Of a DNA stretch of 64,000 nt, positions 7,772-15,528 are shown in pieces (position 1 is the stretch's first letter; the number at the start of each line of letters is the position of its first letter). The notes beneath the pieces are model-generated. The model searched no databases. It was not told the origin of the DNA and saw nothing but the letters and a program-made list of their open reading frames with translations. The stretch comes from Rhodococcus sovatensis (lineage in GTDB: Bacteria; Actinomycetota; Actinomycetes; Mycobacteriales; Mycobacteriaceae), in assembly GCF_037327425.1 (NCBI RefSeq), contig NZ_CP147846.1, positions 5,766,001-5,830,000 on the forward strand, written 5' to 3'. Both the position numbers and the translations under genes were made by a program.

Positions 7772-9443
7772 TGGCATTGCGGTAGAAATCGTTGGGACCG
7801 GCCCATCGATACTCATGATTCACGGTCTGGGCGCCACGTCGAACTCTTTTGAGCCGCTCGTGAGTACACTCAGCCGAAGCTTCACCGTGATTCGTCCCGA
7901 TTTGCGAGGCTCAGGCAGAAGCGTCACCGCAGGGGAAGTATCTGTGGCGGCACACGTCTCGGACATGACCGCTCTTCTCGATGAGCACGGTACCGATAAG
8001 GCGCACGTGGTGGGTTGGTCTTATGGTTCGATTATCGCCCAGCAGTTGGCCGCATTGCACCCGGACCGTGTCGATAGCCTTGTGCTTCTCGGGCCGATCG
8101 GTGAACCGACTCCTGCCGCGCGTGAGGCACTTCATGCACGAGCCGCGAATGTGCGCGCTGCAGGAATGGTCGACATCGCCGATGTTCTCTCCCAAGCGGG
8201 AACGTCGGCGGATACAAAGATCAACCAGCCACAGACGATCGCATTCGTTCGGGAATCACTGATGCGGCAGGATCCGGAGGGCTACGCGCAGACCTGCGAG
8301 TCTGCCGCCGCGGCTACGGCCGCCCCGCTCGACCACATCAAATGTCGCACGATGGTGCTCACAGGCGACGAGGACAAGACTGCACCACCAAGTTCAGCGC
8401 GGCTGTTGGCCGATTCGATTCCGGATTCCGTTTTCATGATCCTTCCTCAGTGCGGCCACTGGCCGATCTTCGAGCACCCCAGAGCGGTCACCGACTTGTT
8501 ACTCAACTTCTTTCTCCTGGAGGACCAACAAGTGATATCTGCAAAAGTTTACCGCCAGTACAGTCAGTCGGAACTCGATGACGAGTACAACAACCGAAAG
8601 CGCTGGCCTGAATTTACTGACCACTTCGCCAAATGGACCCAGCAGAGCGAGAACACAAGAGCGTCCCTGCCCAATACTCTTGACATCGCCTACGGTGAGG
8701 ATCCAATCGAACGGCTTGACGTTTTTCCGTCAGAGGAGACGGGCACGCCACTATATGTCTTCATCCATGGCGGCTACTGGTACTCCCTCGACAAGAGCAA
8801 TTACAGCTACGTGGCAGATGCCATGCGACCGAACGGTATTACCACCGCCGTGCTGAACTATGGCTTGGCGCCGGACTACGATATGGACACGATCGTCAGG
8901 CAAACGCGATCCGCATTGGCGTGGCTCTATCGCAATGCCCAGGCGATCGGCGCTGATCCCAACCGCATCTACGTGACCGGACACTCCGCCGGTGGCCATC
9001 TCGCGACAATGCTGCTCGCGACCGATTGGACATCCTGGGGCTCAGATCTGCCACAGGATCTGGTCAAGGGCGTGTGCGCTATCGGAGGAATTTTCGACCT
9101 CGAACCGATTCAGCTCTCGTTTGTCAACGAAAAGCTTCGCATGGATTCTGAGGAGGCCGTCCGCAACAGTCCGGTCCACCAGACTTACCCAACATCGGTT
9201 CCCCTCTCATTGATTGTCGCGGTCGACGAATCCACCGAGTACCACAGGCAATCAAAAGCTATGAAGGAAGTGTGGTCTGATCTTGGATATCCGGTGGAAC
9301 TGATCGTTCCGGAGGGAAACGACCACTTTTCGGTGGCCAATGATCTTGGTGACCCTGCCTGTTCGCTGGTCACACACCAGCTGGATCAAATGAAAGTGGC
9401 GTTCAGCGGTCGTGTCGCTTCGGTATCGGCGGCGGGACAATGA
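7764..9443 (+). CDS. Tandem alpha/beta-hydrolase fusion (two complete catalytic domains)
   Basis: A 559-residue protein holding two hydrolases. Domain 1 (about 1-252) is lactonase/esterase-like, with HGLG oxyanion loop, nucleophile Ser86 in GWSYG, Asp204 and His232 (CGHW). Domain 2 (about 258-559) is of the carboxylesterase/kynurenine-formamidase type, with HGGYW at 335-339, nucleophile Ser408 in GHSAG and a late His in NDHF. Both catalytic sets look intact. At the junction a GTG (8532, residue 257) is preceded by GGAGG eight bases upstream, so the second domain may also be made separately, or two neighbouring genes fused by loss of a stop. It follows the amidohydrolase with an eight-base overlap and probably completes the same degradation route. 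Confidence 0.88.
   Translation: MPDGIAVEIVGTGPSILMIHGLGATSNSFEPLVSTLSRSFTVIRPDLRGSGRSVTAGEVSVAAHVSDMTALLDEHGTDKAHVVGWSYGSIIAQQLAALHPDRVDSLVLLGPIGEPTPAAREALHARAANVRAAGMVDIADVLSQAGTSADTKINQPQTIAFVRESLMRQDPEGYAQTCESAAAATAAPLDHIKCRTMVLTGDEDKTAPPSSARLLADSIPDSVFMILPQCGHWPIFEHPRAVTDLLLNFFLLEDQQVISAKVYRQYSQSELDDEYNNRKRWPEFTDHFAKWTQQSENTRASLPNTLDIAYGEDPIERLDVFPSEETGTPLYVFIHGGYWYSLDKSNYSYVADAMRPNGITTAVLNYGLAPDYDMDTIVRQTRSALAWLYRNAQAIGADPNRIYVTGHSAGGHLATMLLATDWTSWGSDLPQDLVKGVCAIGGIFDLEPIQLSFVNEKLRMDSEEAVRNSPVHQTYPTSVPLSLIVAVDESTEYHRQSKAMKEVWSDLGYPVELIVPEGNDHFSVANDLGDPACSLVTHQLDQMKVAFSGRVASVSAAGQ
8519..8534 (+). promoter_or_regulatory. Internal ribosome site and GTG inside the fused hydrolase gene
   Basis: GGAGG at 8519-8523 precedes an in-frame GTG at 8532 exactly at the domain boundary. 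The next residues, ISAKVYRQYSQSELD, resemble the natural N-terminus of stand-alone homologues. This suggests either internal initiation or a fossil of a former gene boundary. Confidence 0.5.
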
Positions 9444-9570
9444 CGGAGAGCGGATGCGATCTGGGGCGCGACGACATCGTCGGCCGTCACCTATAACCGC
9501 CGAAACTGGTGCCCGCCTTGCTCGGTCCTGCCCAGCAAATTGCATACGCACCTGACCTGTTCGCCTTGAT

Positions 9571-9611
9571 CTTCGCCCGTTCCGGTGACATGTTGGCCGG
9601 AACGGGCGAAG
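9571..9611 (+). terminator. Intrinsic-type terminator after the amidohydrolase/hydrolase operon
   Basis: Perfect 15-bp arms CTTCGCCCGTTCCGG (9571-9585) and CCGGAACGGGCGAAG (9597-9611) with an 11-base loop. A T-rich tract (TTTCTTTTT) follows about 12 bases later. It lies 128 bases downstream of the last gene. Confidence 0.7.
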
Positions 9612-9978
9612 TGCCGTCTCGATTTCTTTTTGAACTACTGATGAGGACCGACGTCGATCGCTGGTGCTCGGTCCTGCGGCCTGAGGTGCGTTGTCGAATC
9701 GAGCAAATTTCATTCAGGTGAGCTGCCTAGCTTCGATCTTTCTTCGTGCGGTTGTGGTGGCCTGATCTGTTCCAGTCCGGGTGTGATCTTCGGGTCGAAG
9801 ACATAGCCGGGCTCGGTTGGTCTGCGACTGAGTAGTTCCACGCCCGGCCACCTCGCCCCGTGCCGTCGTCGAGGGGCTGCCTACTGCGGGCTGGCCGAAG
9901 CATCGATTCCCGGTATCTCTGGTAAACCGCAATAAGCTTCCCTGACCATCGCGTGGCCTGTCATGAGCTCTGTGACGT

Positions 9979-10023
9979 GTGCACACGTCTTCTGAAAAAT
10001 GCAGCCGTCTTCTGAAACTGACA
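9979..10023. mobile_element. Possible insertion-sequence terminus remnant (multiple terminal repeats)
   Basis: Two direct copies of a 20-base unit, tgcacacGTCTTCTGAAAaa and tgcagccGTCTTCTGAAAct, lie back to back and are followed by GACA. Repeated units of about 20 bases next to a terminal CA resemble the multi-repeat ends of IS21-family elements. No transposase or second end is visible, so this is only a suspected scar. The surrounding 9612-10148 region holds no recognisable gene. Confidence 0.3.
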
Positions 10024-10148
10024 TTGGCCATTGATTACAACGATGGCGAGGTGACAAAACCAGGTGGGCTCGAATATGCCGGTTGGTTCCCGTTCCAGCC
10101 GACGTACGAGCTCGTCGTCGCGCGAAGATCCGGACCAATGGGAATGAT

Positions 10149-10189
10149 GCGCGGGCAGGCACCTGCAAGTCTGGGGTGCCTGCCCGCGC
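10149..10189. promoter_or_regulatory. Strong hairpin immediately upstream of the oxygenase gene
   Basis: Perfect 15-bp arms GCGCGGGCAGGCACC and GGTGCCTGCCCGCGC with an 11-base loop end 18 bases before the ATG of the 2-oxoglutarate oxygenase. No T-run follows. It may be a terminator of lost upstream transcription or a leader structure that controls the gene. Confidence 0.45.
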
Positions 10190-10207
10190 TTCGAGTACGA
10201 TCGACTG

Positions 10208-11197
10208 ATGCTGCCGATCATCGACATGAGTGAGTTGGAGACCGAGGCCGGTCTCGAGGTGTTGCGTGACGTGACGCATGACGTGGGGTTCTTCTACTTG
10301 ACAGGCCACGGTGTTCCTCCCGAGCTCGTCTCCGATATTCGATCCGTCGCCCGTAAGTTCTTCGATCTTCCGGATGAGCGTAAGCGGGCTGTCGCAATGA
10401 TGGAGAGCCCGCACTTCCGTGGCTACAACTCGGTCGGCGGGGAACTCACCAATGGTCACATCGATTGGCGCGAGCAGATAGACATCGGTCCTGAGCGGGA
10501 GGCGATCGCCGGAGCTGAAGGAGCGATGCGTCTGCAAGGCCCCAATCAGTGGCCGGCCGACCTACCGGAGTTCAAGCCGACAGTCATGGAGTTCCAATCC
10601 AAGATGTTCGCCATCGGTCTGGCCCTCATGCGCAAGTGGGCGTTGGCGCTCGGTGGTGACTTGGCAGCGGTTGATCGAGCCTTTGCGACGGCACCCGAGG
10701 CTCTGTTGAAGCTGATCAAGTATCCACCCCGGCAGGCCCAGTCTGGTGATGATGGTCAGGGAGTCGGAGCGCACAAGGACCCCGGTGTCCTGACGTTGCT
10801 GTTGCTCGAGCCGGGTACGTCGGGCTTGCAGGTCGAAGATCTCGCTGGGTCGTGGATCGACGCTCCGCCGGTGGAAGGTGCATTCGTGGTGAATATCGGC
10901 GAACTTTTGGAGGTGGCGACAGGCGGGTTCCTACGGGCGACCCGTCATCGGGTTGTCAAGTCCGCCGACTTCCGCGAGCGGCTGTCGATTCCGTATTTTT
11001 TCGGACCGGCCTTGGATATGCCAATGCCGACATTCGAGCTGAGTCCCGAGTTGGCTGTTCAGTCACGCGGCGTCGCGCAGGATCCAGCCAATCTGATCTT
11101 TGCGACCTATGGGGAGAACCTCTGGAAGGCGCGAGTCCGCGCGCACCCCGAGGTGTTCGAGCGTTGGTACTCCGAGGCGGCGGTTCGATCTTGCTGA
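10208..11197 (+). CDS. 2-oxoglutarate/Fe(II)-dependent oxygenase (isopenicillin N synthase-like)
   Basis: A 329-residue non-haem iron oxygenase of the IPNS-like superfamily. The N-terminal DIOX_N-type region (IDMSEL, FFYLTGHGVP, FFDLP) is followed by the double-stranded beta-helix with iron ligands His189 and Asp191 (HKD) and His247. Arg258 and Ser260 (RLSIPYF) are the usual 2-oxoglutarate carboxylate contacts. It is expected to hydroxylate or desaturate a small molecule using O2 and 2-oxoglutarate. No clear Shine-Dalgarno precedes the ATG. Instead a strong hairpin ends 18 bases upstream. It stands alone, convergent with the FAH-family gene, so the substrate cannot be inferred from context. 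Confidence 0.9.
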   Translation: MLPIIDMSELETEAGLEVLRDVTHDVGFFYLTGHGVPPELVSDIRSVARKFFDLPDERKRAVAMMESPHFRGYNSVGGELTNGHIDWREQIDIGPEREAIAGAEGAMRLQGPNQWPADLPEFKPTVMEFQSKMFAIGLALMRKWALALGGDLAAVDRAFATAPEALLKLIKYPPRQAQSGDDGQGVGAHKDPGVLTLLLLEPGTSGLQVEDLAGSWIDAPPVEGAFVVNIGELLEVATGGFLRATRHRVVKSADFRERLSIPYFFGPALDMPMPTFELSPELAVQSRGVAQDPANLIFATYGENLWKARVRAHPEVFERWYSEAAVRSC

Positions 11198-11537
11198 CAG
11201 CGCATCGAGCCGTTCGATCGCTTCGCCCGCGCTAGCCGAGTACTCCGGCGCAATCATGCTGACGTTGGCTGTACACACATGCCACTCAGCAGACATAGCC
11301 GACTGGTGACTGGTGACTGGTGAGATTACAGTGTGAATTATCTACAATCCCCGGGTATTGGCCGAGCGAAGCGGTCACGAAAACTGTCTGAAAATGGAGT
11401 GTTTCGCGTCGGGCGAACGCTCCGCAAGCCAGCTCTAGCGCTGCAAGCGGTGGATCCGGCTACCGATCATTCCTGGAGATGTTCCAGTGCCTTCACCGAC
11501 GAGTCGGAGAGCGAGCGCCGCTGAGTCGACAGCGAGC
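11198..11537. other. 340-bp convergent intergenic region with a 7-bp tandem repeat
   Basis: No gene is visible between the oxygenase and the FAH-family gene. Three head-to-tail copies of GACTGGT lie at 11301-11321. No clear terminator hairpin was found. Confidence 0.5.
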
Positions 11538-12536
11538 TCAGCGAGTTCCAATGGTATTGACCAACGAACCGATGCATTCGATGGTCAGTTCAACGCGATC
11601 GCCCGGCGCAATCCAGCGTTCGAGTTCCAATCCGCAACCGCGCGGGAGCGTGCCGGATGTCAAAAGCTCACCGGGATAAATGTTTTCGTCGCGGCAGGCA
11701 TAGGCGAGAGATTCGCCGACCGAATACCGCATGCCTGCGGTGCCGGTCGTCGACCACAGCTCGTCGTTCACCGTGACGGTGGCCGTCAACGACTCCAGGC
11801 GGGGCTCGATCTCGTCTGCGGTGACGATGTCTGCTCCCATAGAGCTTGCGAATGTCTTGGTCTTGACCACTGGGCCGAAAGGCGTGCGGCGCTGCTCCTC
11901 CCATTGGGTGTCGCGCGCGCTGATGTCGTCGAACACCACGTATCCGCCGATGGCGGCCGTGGCCTCTCGCTCGGATGCGTCGCGAACGGGCCGAGTGACG
12001 ACGGCCCCGAATTCGAGCTCGAAATCCAGTGCGCGGCTGTACGAAGGCCACTCGACCGGAGTGCCGTCGGCGACAATCGTGAGGTGGTTGCCCGTGTAGT
12101 AGACCGGGTGATCCTTGAATCCGGGGCCTGGACGGAGCGCCGGAAACGTTGTGCCAGTAACCGCTTCGTATCCACGAATGAAAGGGACGGCTTTGGGGAG
12201 GTTGCGGCGAACCAGGTTGTGCGCAGCGCGATCCCAGTGTGCTTCCCAGCCGAGGAAGCAGCGAAGCGACGCCGGAACGACTGGAAGTGTCGCTGCCGGT
12301 CGGTCGATCACCGCCACGCCTTCGGCCACCGCACGATGTACCACGACGGTCGCGGCGTCGCGCGCACGTTCGCCGGCATCGAGAAAGCCGAGCATCGTGC
12401 GGGTGAGCGGACGCAATGTGTCGTCGGTACCCAATGTCGTGACAGCGGCATCGAGATCGACCCACAACCGTGACTCCGGCGCATACACGGCGACACGATC
12501 TGTCGAGTCGGCATCGATCAAACGTCGTAACCGCAC
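11538..12536 (-). CDS. Fumarylacetoacetate hydrolase (FAH) family protein
   Basis: A 332-residue FAH-fold enzyme acting on acyl-pyruvate or oxo-acid substrates in catabolic pathways. The C-terminal catalytic domain shows FIRGYEAV, the metal-binding ELEFGAVV region with paired acids (FELEFG), GYVVFDDISARD, and a late GSLVNTIG typical of the family end. The N-terminal part (VDLDAAV and nearby) corresponds to the small FAH N-domain. A 20-bp palindrome lies 25 bases upstream of the start and is probably its operator. No regulator is adjacent. The substrate is not determinable; 2-hydroxyhepta-2,4-diene-dioate isomerase or fumarylpyruvate hydrolase-type activity are alternatives. Confidence 0.85.
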   Translation of the reverse strand: MRLRRLIDADSTDRVAVYAPESRLWVDLDAAVTTLGTDDTLRPLTRTMLGFLDAGERARDAATVVVHRAVAEGVAVIDRPAATLPVVPASLRCFLGWEAHWDRAAHNLVRRNLPKAVPFIRGYEAVTGTTFPALRPGPGFKDHPVYYTGNHLTIVADGTPVEWPSYSRALDFELEFGAVVTRPVRDASEREATAAIGGYVVFDDISARDTQWEEQRRTPFGPVVKTKTFASSMGADIVTADEIEPRLESLTATVTVNDELWSTTGTAGMRYSVGESLAYACRDENIYPGELLTSGTLPRGCGLELERWIAPGDRVELTIECIGSLVNTIGTR

Positions 12537-12560
12537 TGTGGAATCCGATCTGCAGGATAG

Positions 12561-12580
12561 TGCTCAACAAATGTTGAGCA
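12561..12580. promoter_or_regulatory. Palindromic operator candidate TGCTCAACA-AA-TGTTGAGCA
   Basis: Exact 9-bp arms with a two-base centre, placed in the upstream region of the FAH-family gene. Size and symmetry suit a dimeric GntR, IclR or TetR-type repressor. No identical site was noticed elsewhere in the window. Confidence 0.6.
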
Positions 12581-12751
12581 GCCAGTAGTGTAAACGACAC
12601 GACGGTTGCAGTGTCAAGACCCGACCGGGCGAGCGCCACGTCGACAACGGTCAGCTTGGAGGTCTGAGATCGCCTGTACTCGAGTGACTGCGCACCAGTA
12701 GCAAGCAGAGAGAGTCCTGACAGCAAGCAGCTGTAACCGTGTCGGCCAGCG

Positions 12752-13804
12752 TCATACCGACGCGTGCTCCGCGTCGTGTGCGTGTCGCCGGGCGGGCTCC
12801 GGCGAACGCGCGCGACGAGACCCGATCACTCCGGCCGCAATCGCACCGACGAAGCAGACTCCGCCGACCGCGTATCCCAGGATGGGTCCACGAGAAGTCA
12901 ACCAGGCCAACTTGTTCGCCGCGTCGCGTGCCGAGGCCAACTGCTGCAAGCGCCCCGTCTCGTCCAGGGCGAGTGACGCCTTGAAGATCGTCACCTCGGG
13001 GACCTTCGGATCTCTCGCGAAGTACTGATACGGAGTTTCTGTGCCCCACACGAGGCTTCCGCTCGTGGGCTCGACGTAGATGTCGCGAACGTTGGAGTAC
13101 CACTGCTTCATCGTGATCGGCTCGTCACCGTCGCCCACTCCCCATTTCGATGCCGGGAGGGTCACCGAGTTGATCGGCGATTGCGTCGTAATCGAGAGGT
13201 CGGCTTCGGTCACGATCGATCGGAAGTGGTAGATCGGCAGACCCTCCATGGTGATCTCCTCGATGAAGTTCGCATCGAAGCTGGTCCACGCCGTCGCGTC
13301 GTAGACCGTGTACGTGGTCGGCTGCGCATCGAAGGGGAAGCGATGCTGTAACCCTGTGCGCGGCAGAGGACTAGCAGGCGAATCGACGGTGGTCTGCAAG
13401 GATCCGGCGGGCTCGACGGGCAGGCCCGTGCGCCGGTCGCTCGTCACTCGATCCACCGTGGCGGTCAGCAGGCTTGCGTCTCCGTCGCGGTCGGCGCGTC
13501 GCACCGTGGCTCCGGCCTGGAAGGTGACGCGGTCTGCATCAGAGGGATCCTCGACGGTGATGTAGCGCTGAAAGACGATGGGAACGTCTGTCGCGATCGA
13601 CAGGGGGCCAGGTCCGGCAATCGTCCTCGAGTCGAGGACGTCACCGCCTGCACCGTCTGCCGTGGTGGCCACAGTGTTAGCGGCGATGTCGAGGGGAGTC
13701 ACCGCCAGATCGTCGTACACGAGGGTGGGCAGAAGTAGCGCGACGACGATCGCGCAGGATCCAACACCTGCGAGCACACACATCGCGATTCTTACCGTTG
13801 ACAT
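12752..13804 (-). CDS. DUF3068 (PorA family) membrane-anchored envelope protein
   Basis: A 350-residue protein from the ATG at 13804. A longer frame exists but this start gives a normal signal/anchor (MSTVRIAMCVLAGVGSCAIVVALLLP region). The large extracytoplasmic domain contains YDDLAVTPLD near the N-terminus and SPINSVTLPASKWG and KQWYSNVRDIYVEPTSG later, features of DUF3068 proteins found in mycolic-acid actinomycetes. A second membrane helix (LGYAVGGVCFVGAIAAGVIG) precedes a basic, His-rich tail. The topology is therefore two helices with a long external loop. The role is envelope-related but undefined. It is the best taxonomic marker in the window and looks unrelated to the catabolic neighbours. 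Confidence 0.8.
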   Translation of the reverse strand: MSTVRIAMCVLAGVGSCAIVVALLLPTLVYDDLAVTPLDIAANTVATTADGAGGDVLDSRTIAGPGPLSIATDVPIVFQRYITVEDPSDADRVTFQAGATVRRADRDGDASLLTATVDRVTSDRRTGLPVEPAGSLQTTVDSPASPLPRTGLQHRFPFDAQPTTYTVYDATAWTSFDANFIEEITMEGLPIYHFRSIVTEADLSITTQSPINSVTLPASKWGVGDGDEPITMKQWYSNVRDIYVEPTSGSLVWGTETPYQYFARDPKVPEVTIFKASLALDETGRLQQLASARDAANKLAWLTSRGPILGYAVGGVCFVGAIAAGVIGSRRARSPEPARRHAHDAEHASV

Positions 13805-14313
13805 AAACACCGTCCCAAACGTTTCGATTCCGGCCACATCAACCTGCCGTGACGGTAACATTGAAAGTTTACTTTCGCGTTGTGAGCTGTTCAGCCTCGT
13901 GGTCCCGGCACTTCCTCAGCTAAAGACCGAAAGGGGGAATCGGCGACGCGGTGGCGGTGGCGGGGCCGCTGCCCGGTGGTCCGACATCGAAGCTGATGTT
14001 GTGGCAATTCAATGTTCCTGTACGGCACGAGGCGGAGTTTCAGCTCGCGGATCTTGCGGTGCACCGTTTGATTGGGCATCGCTAAGCCGAAGTCTCCGAT
14101 TTCGTCCCAGAGGATGTCGCAGACCATGACCACCGCGGGAGACCCGCCCTCGTTGGCGGTGCCGCACGGGTGGGGAATTCGGTGGCCTCGGGGACTACAT
14201 TCAATCCGATTTTGTGGACTTTTAACACCTCGTTCGGCTCGATTGGCGCTGCCATTCTTGTTTGTGACGACGACCACAGTCGCCGACAAGAACTCGAGGA
14301 AGAGGATCCGCCC
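13805..14313. other. 509-bp divergent intergenic region without a supported gene
   Basis: Lies between the start of the DUF3068 gene and the cupin gene. Open frames on both strands are short, show no recognisable domain and lack ribosome sites. It should hold two divergent promoters. No clear inverted repeat was picked out. Confidence 0.5.
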
Positions 14314-14877
14314 ATGTCAGTTCTAGCCCTTGCTGTCACTCCTGTTCGAGAGGAGGCGCCAGGTGGTGCCTATGTCTCGGACCCCTCCAACGCAACGATC
14401 TTGATGGGCGGCAGCGTGTTCGACGGCGCTCCGCACTGCCCGGGTGCCACCATCACGGTGCACGCACTGGGGGATCGCACGACGGGCCAGCTCATCTATA
14501 CCGAAGTGACGTTTCCCGCTGGACAGCGGTCTTGGTTTCACACCCATCACACTGAGGACGAAGGATTCCACGTTCTCGAGGGCCAATTGACCCTGACCGT
14601 GATCGACGACTCGGGCGAGCGTCACGCTTTGGTGACCAATCCCGGAGAATTCGTCTGGGGACCACAAAAACATCCGCACAGTTTCCACATCACCAGTGAC
14701 GTACCGTGCAAAGCCATTATCGTCCTCACCCCTGGATCGTCCCTGACCGGGTTCTTCGGCGCATCGCAGAACCTGCAGCTCGACCACACCGACCCGGTCG
14801 CTGTGGCCGCATTCGTCGAGGAGACCAACCGGCTGTACGGGACCGAGTTCCTCCCCGAGATTCCGCTGGACGTGTGA
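14314..14877 (+). CDS. Cupin-domain protein
   Basis: A 187-residue single-domain cupin. The start at 14314 is chosen for the GAGGAAGAGGA stretch upstream; the frame is open further 5' but without a site. Cupin motif 1 is visible as WFHTHHTEDEGFHVLEGQ, carrying His-His-Glu-His-type metal ligands, and motif 2 as PGEFVWGPQKHPHSF. A C-terminal helix follows (PVAVAAFVEETNRLYG). Such proteins may be dioxygenases, isomerases or ligand binders. The next gene, a SnoaL-like protein, begins two bases after the stop, so the pair is probably one functional unit. The substrate is unknown. Confidence 0.85.
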   Translation: MSVLALAVTPVREEAPGGAYVSDPSNATILMGGSVFDGAPHCPGATITVHALGDRTTGQLIYTEVTFPAGQRSWFHTHHTEDEGFHVLEGQLTLTVIDDSGERHALVTNPGEFVWGPQKHPHSFHITSDVPCKAIIVLTPGSSLTGFFGASQNLQLDHTDPVAVAAFVEETNRLYGTEFLPEIPLDV

Positions 14878-14879
14878 CG

Positions 14880-15305
14880 ATGACGATCGAATCGACACAC
14901 GAAAACGAGATGGTTGTGCGCCGTTTCTTGACCGCCCTCGAAACGCTGAACGTACCCACCATCAGCGATCTCGTCACGGATGACATTCGGTGGAAGGTGC
15001 CTGGCACCCTCGCGATTTCCGGAAATTACGATGGAAAATCGGCGTTCGTCGATGGATTCCTAGCGGGCGCTGCCGCACTGTTTCAAGCGGGTTCGCTTGC
15101 CTTCGATATTCGACACATCACGGCTGTCGGCGACGTAGTGATAGCGGAGTACGTGGGAACCGGAACATCTGCTTCGACCGGTGCAGCGTACCGAAACGAG
15201 TACTGCGTCTACTTCGGTCTCAACAACGGACGAATCGGTGTCGTTCGCGAATACCTGGACACTGCTCACGTGGCCGAGGTGCTCCTCTCGCCCGCTCCCG
15301 CCTGA
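14880..15305 (+). CDS. SnoaL/NTF2-like small protein
   Basis: A 141-residue NTF2-fold protein starting two bases after the cupin stop. It shows the N-terminal helix pair (MVVRRFLTALETLNVPTISDLV), then DDIRWKVPGTLAISGNYDG and a C-terminal sheet (YRNEYCVYFGLNNGRIGVV, REYLDTAHVAE), the pattern of ketosteroid isomerase/SnoaL-type proteins with a hydrophobic pocket. It may act as an isomerase, hydrolase or carrier together with the cupin. A strong terminator hairpin follows. Confidence 0.85.
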   Translation: MTIESTHENEMVVRRFLTALETLNVPTISDLVTDDIRWKVPGTLAISGNYDGKSAFVDGFLAGAAALFQAGSLAFDIRHITAVGDVVIAEYVGTGTSASTGAAYRNEYCVYFGLNNGRIGVVREYLDTAHVAEVLLSPAPA

Positions 15306-15326
15306 CTCGAACGCTGGTTTCGACAT

Positions 15327-15360
15327 CGCATCGACAACTGCAGATTCGGTTGTCGATGCG
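15327..15360 (+). terminator. Hairpin terminator after the cupin-SnoaL pair
   Basis: Perfect 12-bp arms CGCATCGACAAC (15327-15338) and GTTGTCGATGCG (15349-15360) with a 10-base loop, 21 bases after the SnoaL stop. The T-run is weak. Confidence 0.6.
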
Positions 15361-15528
15361 GTGTAAGACAGCAACTCTGTAGGCGAGTTGGACGCCGTAG
15401 ACCTGCATGCGATCACATGATCTGACCTCGTACGGCGCTCTGGTGCAGTTCCGATTCGCCACGTTGACCATGTTCCGAAACAAGGATGAGAATGACCCTC
15501 GAAGAGCTTTCGGACGATTCGCTGTGTC

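Noticed and set aside
9509..9721. A 70-codon plus-strand frame after the fused hydrolase
   Set aside because: It contains the terminator hairpin and has no ribosome site.
11301..11321. Three tandem copies of GACTGGT
   Set aside because: Too short for a CRISPR or satellite; probably a slippage product.
11487..12473. A 328-codon plus-strand open frame
   Set aside because: Complementary to the FAH-family gene and rich in Arg/Cys without any motif.
13891..14289. A 132-codon minus-strand frame between the DUF3068 and cupin genes
   Set aside because: Parts look protein-like, but there is no ribosome site and no family could be named; left as intergenic.
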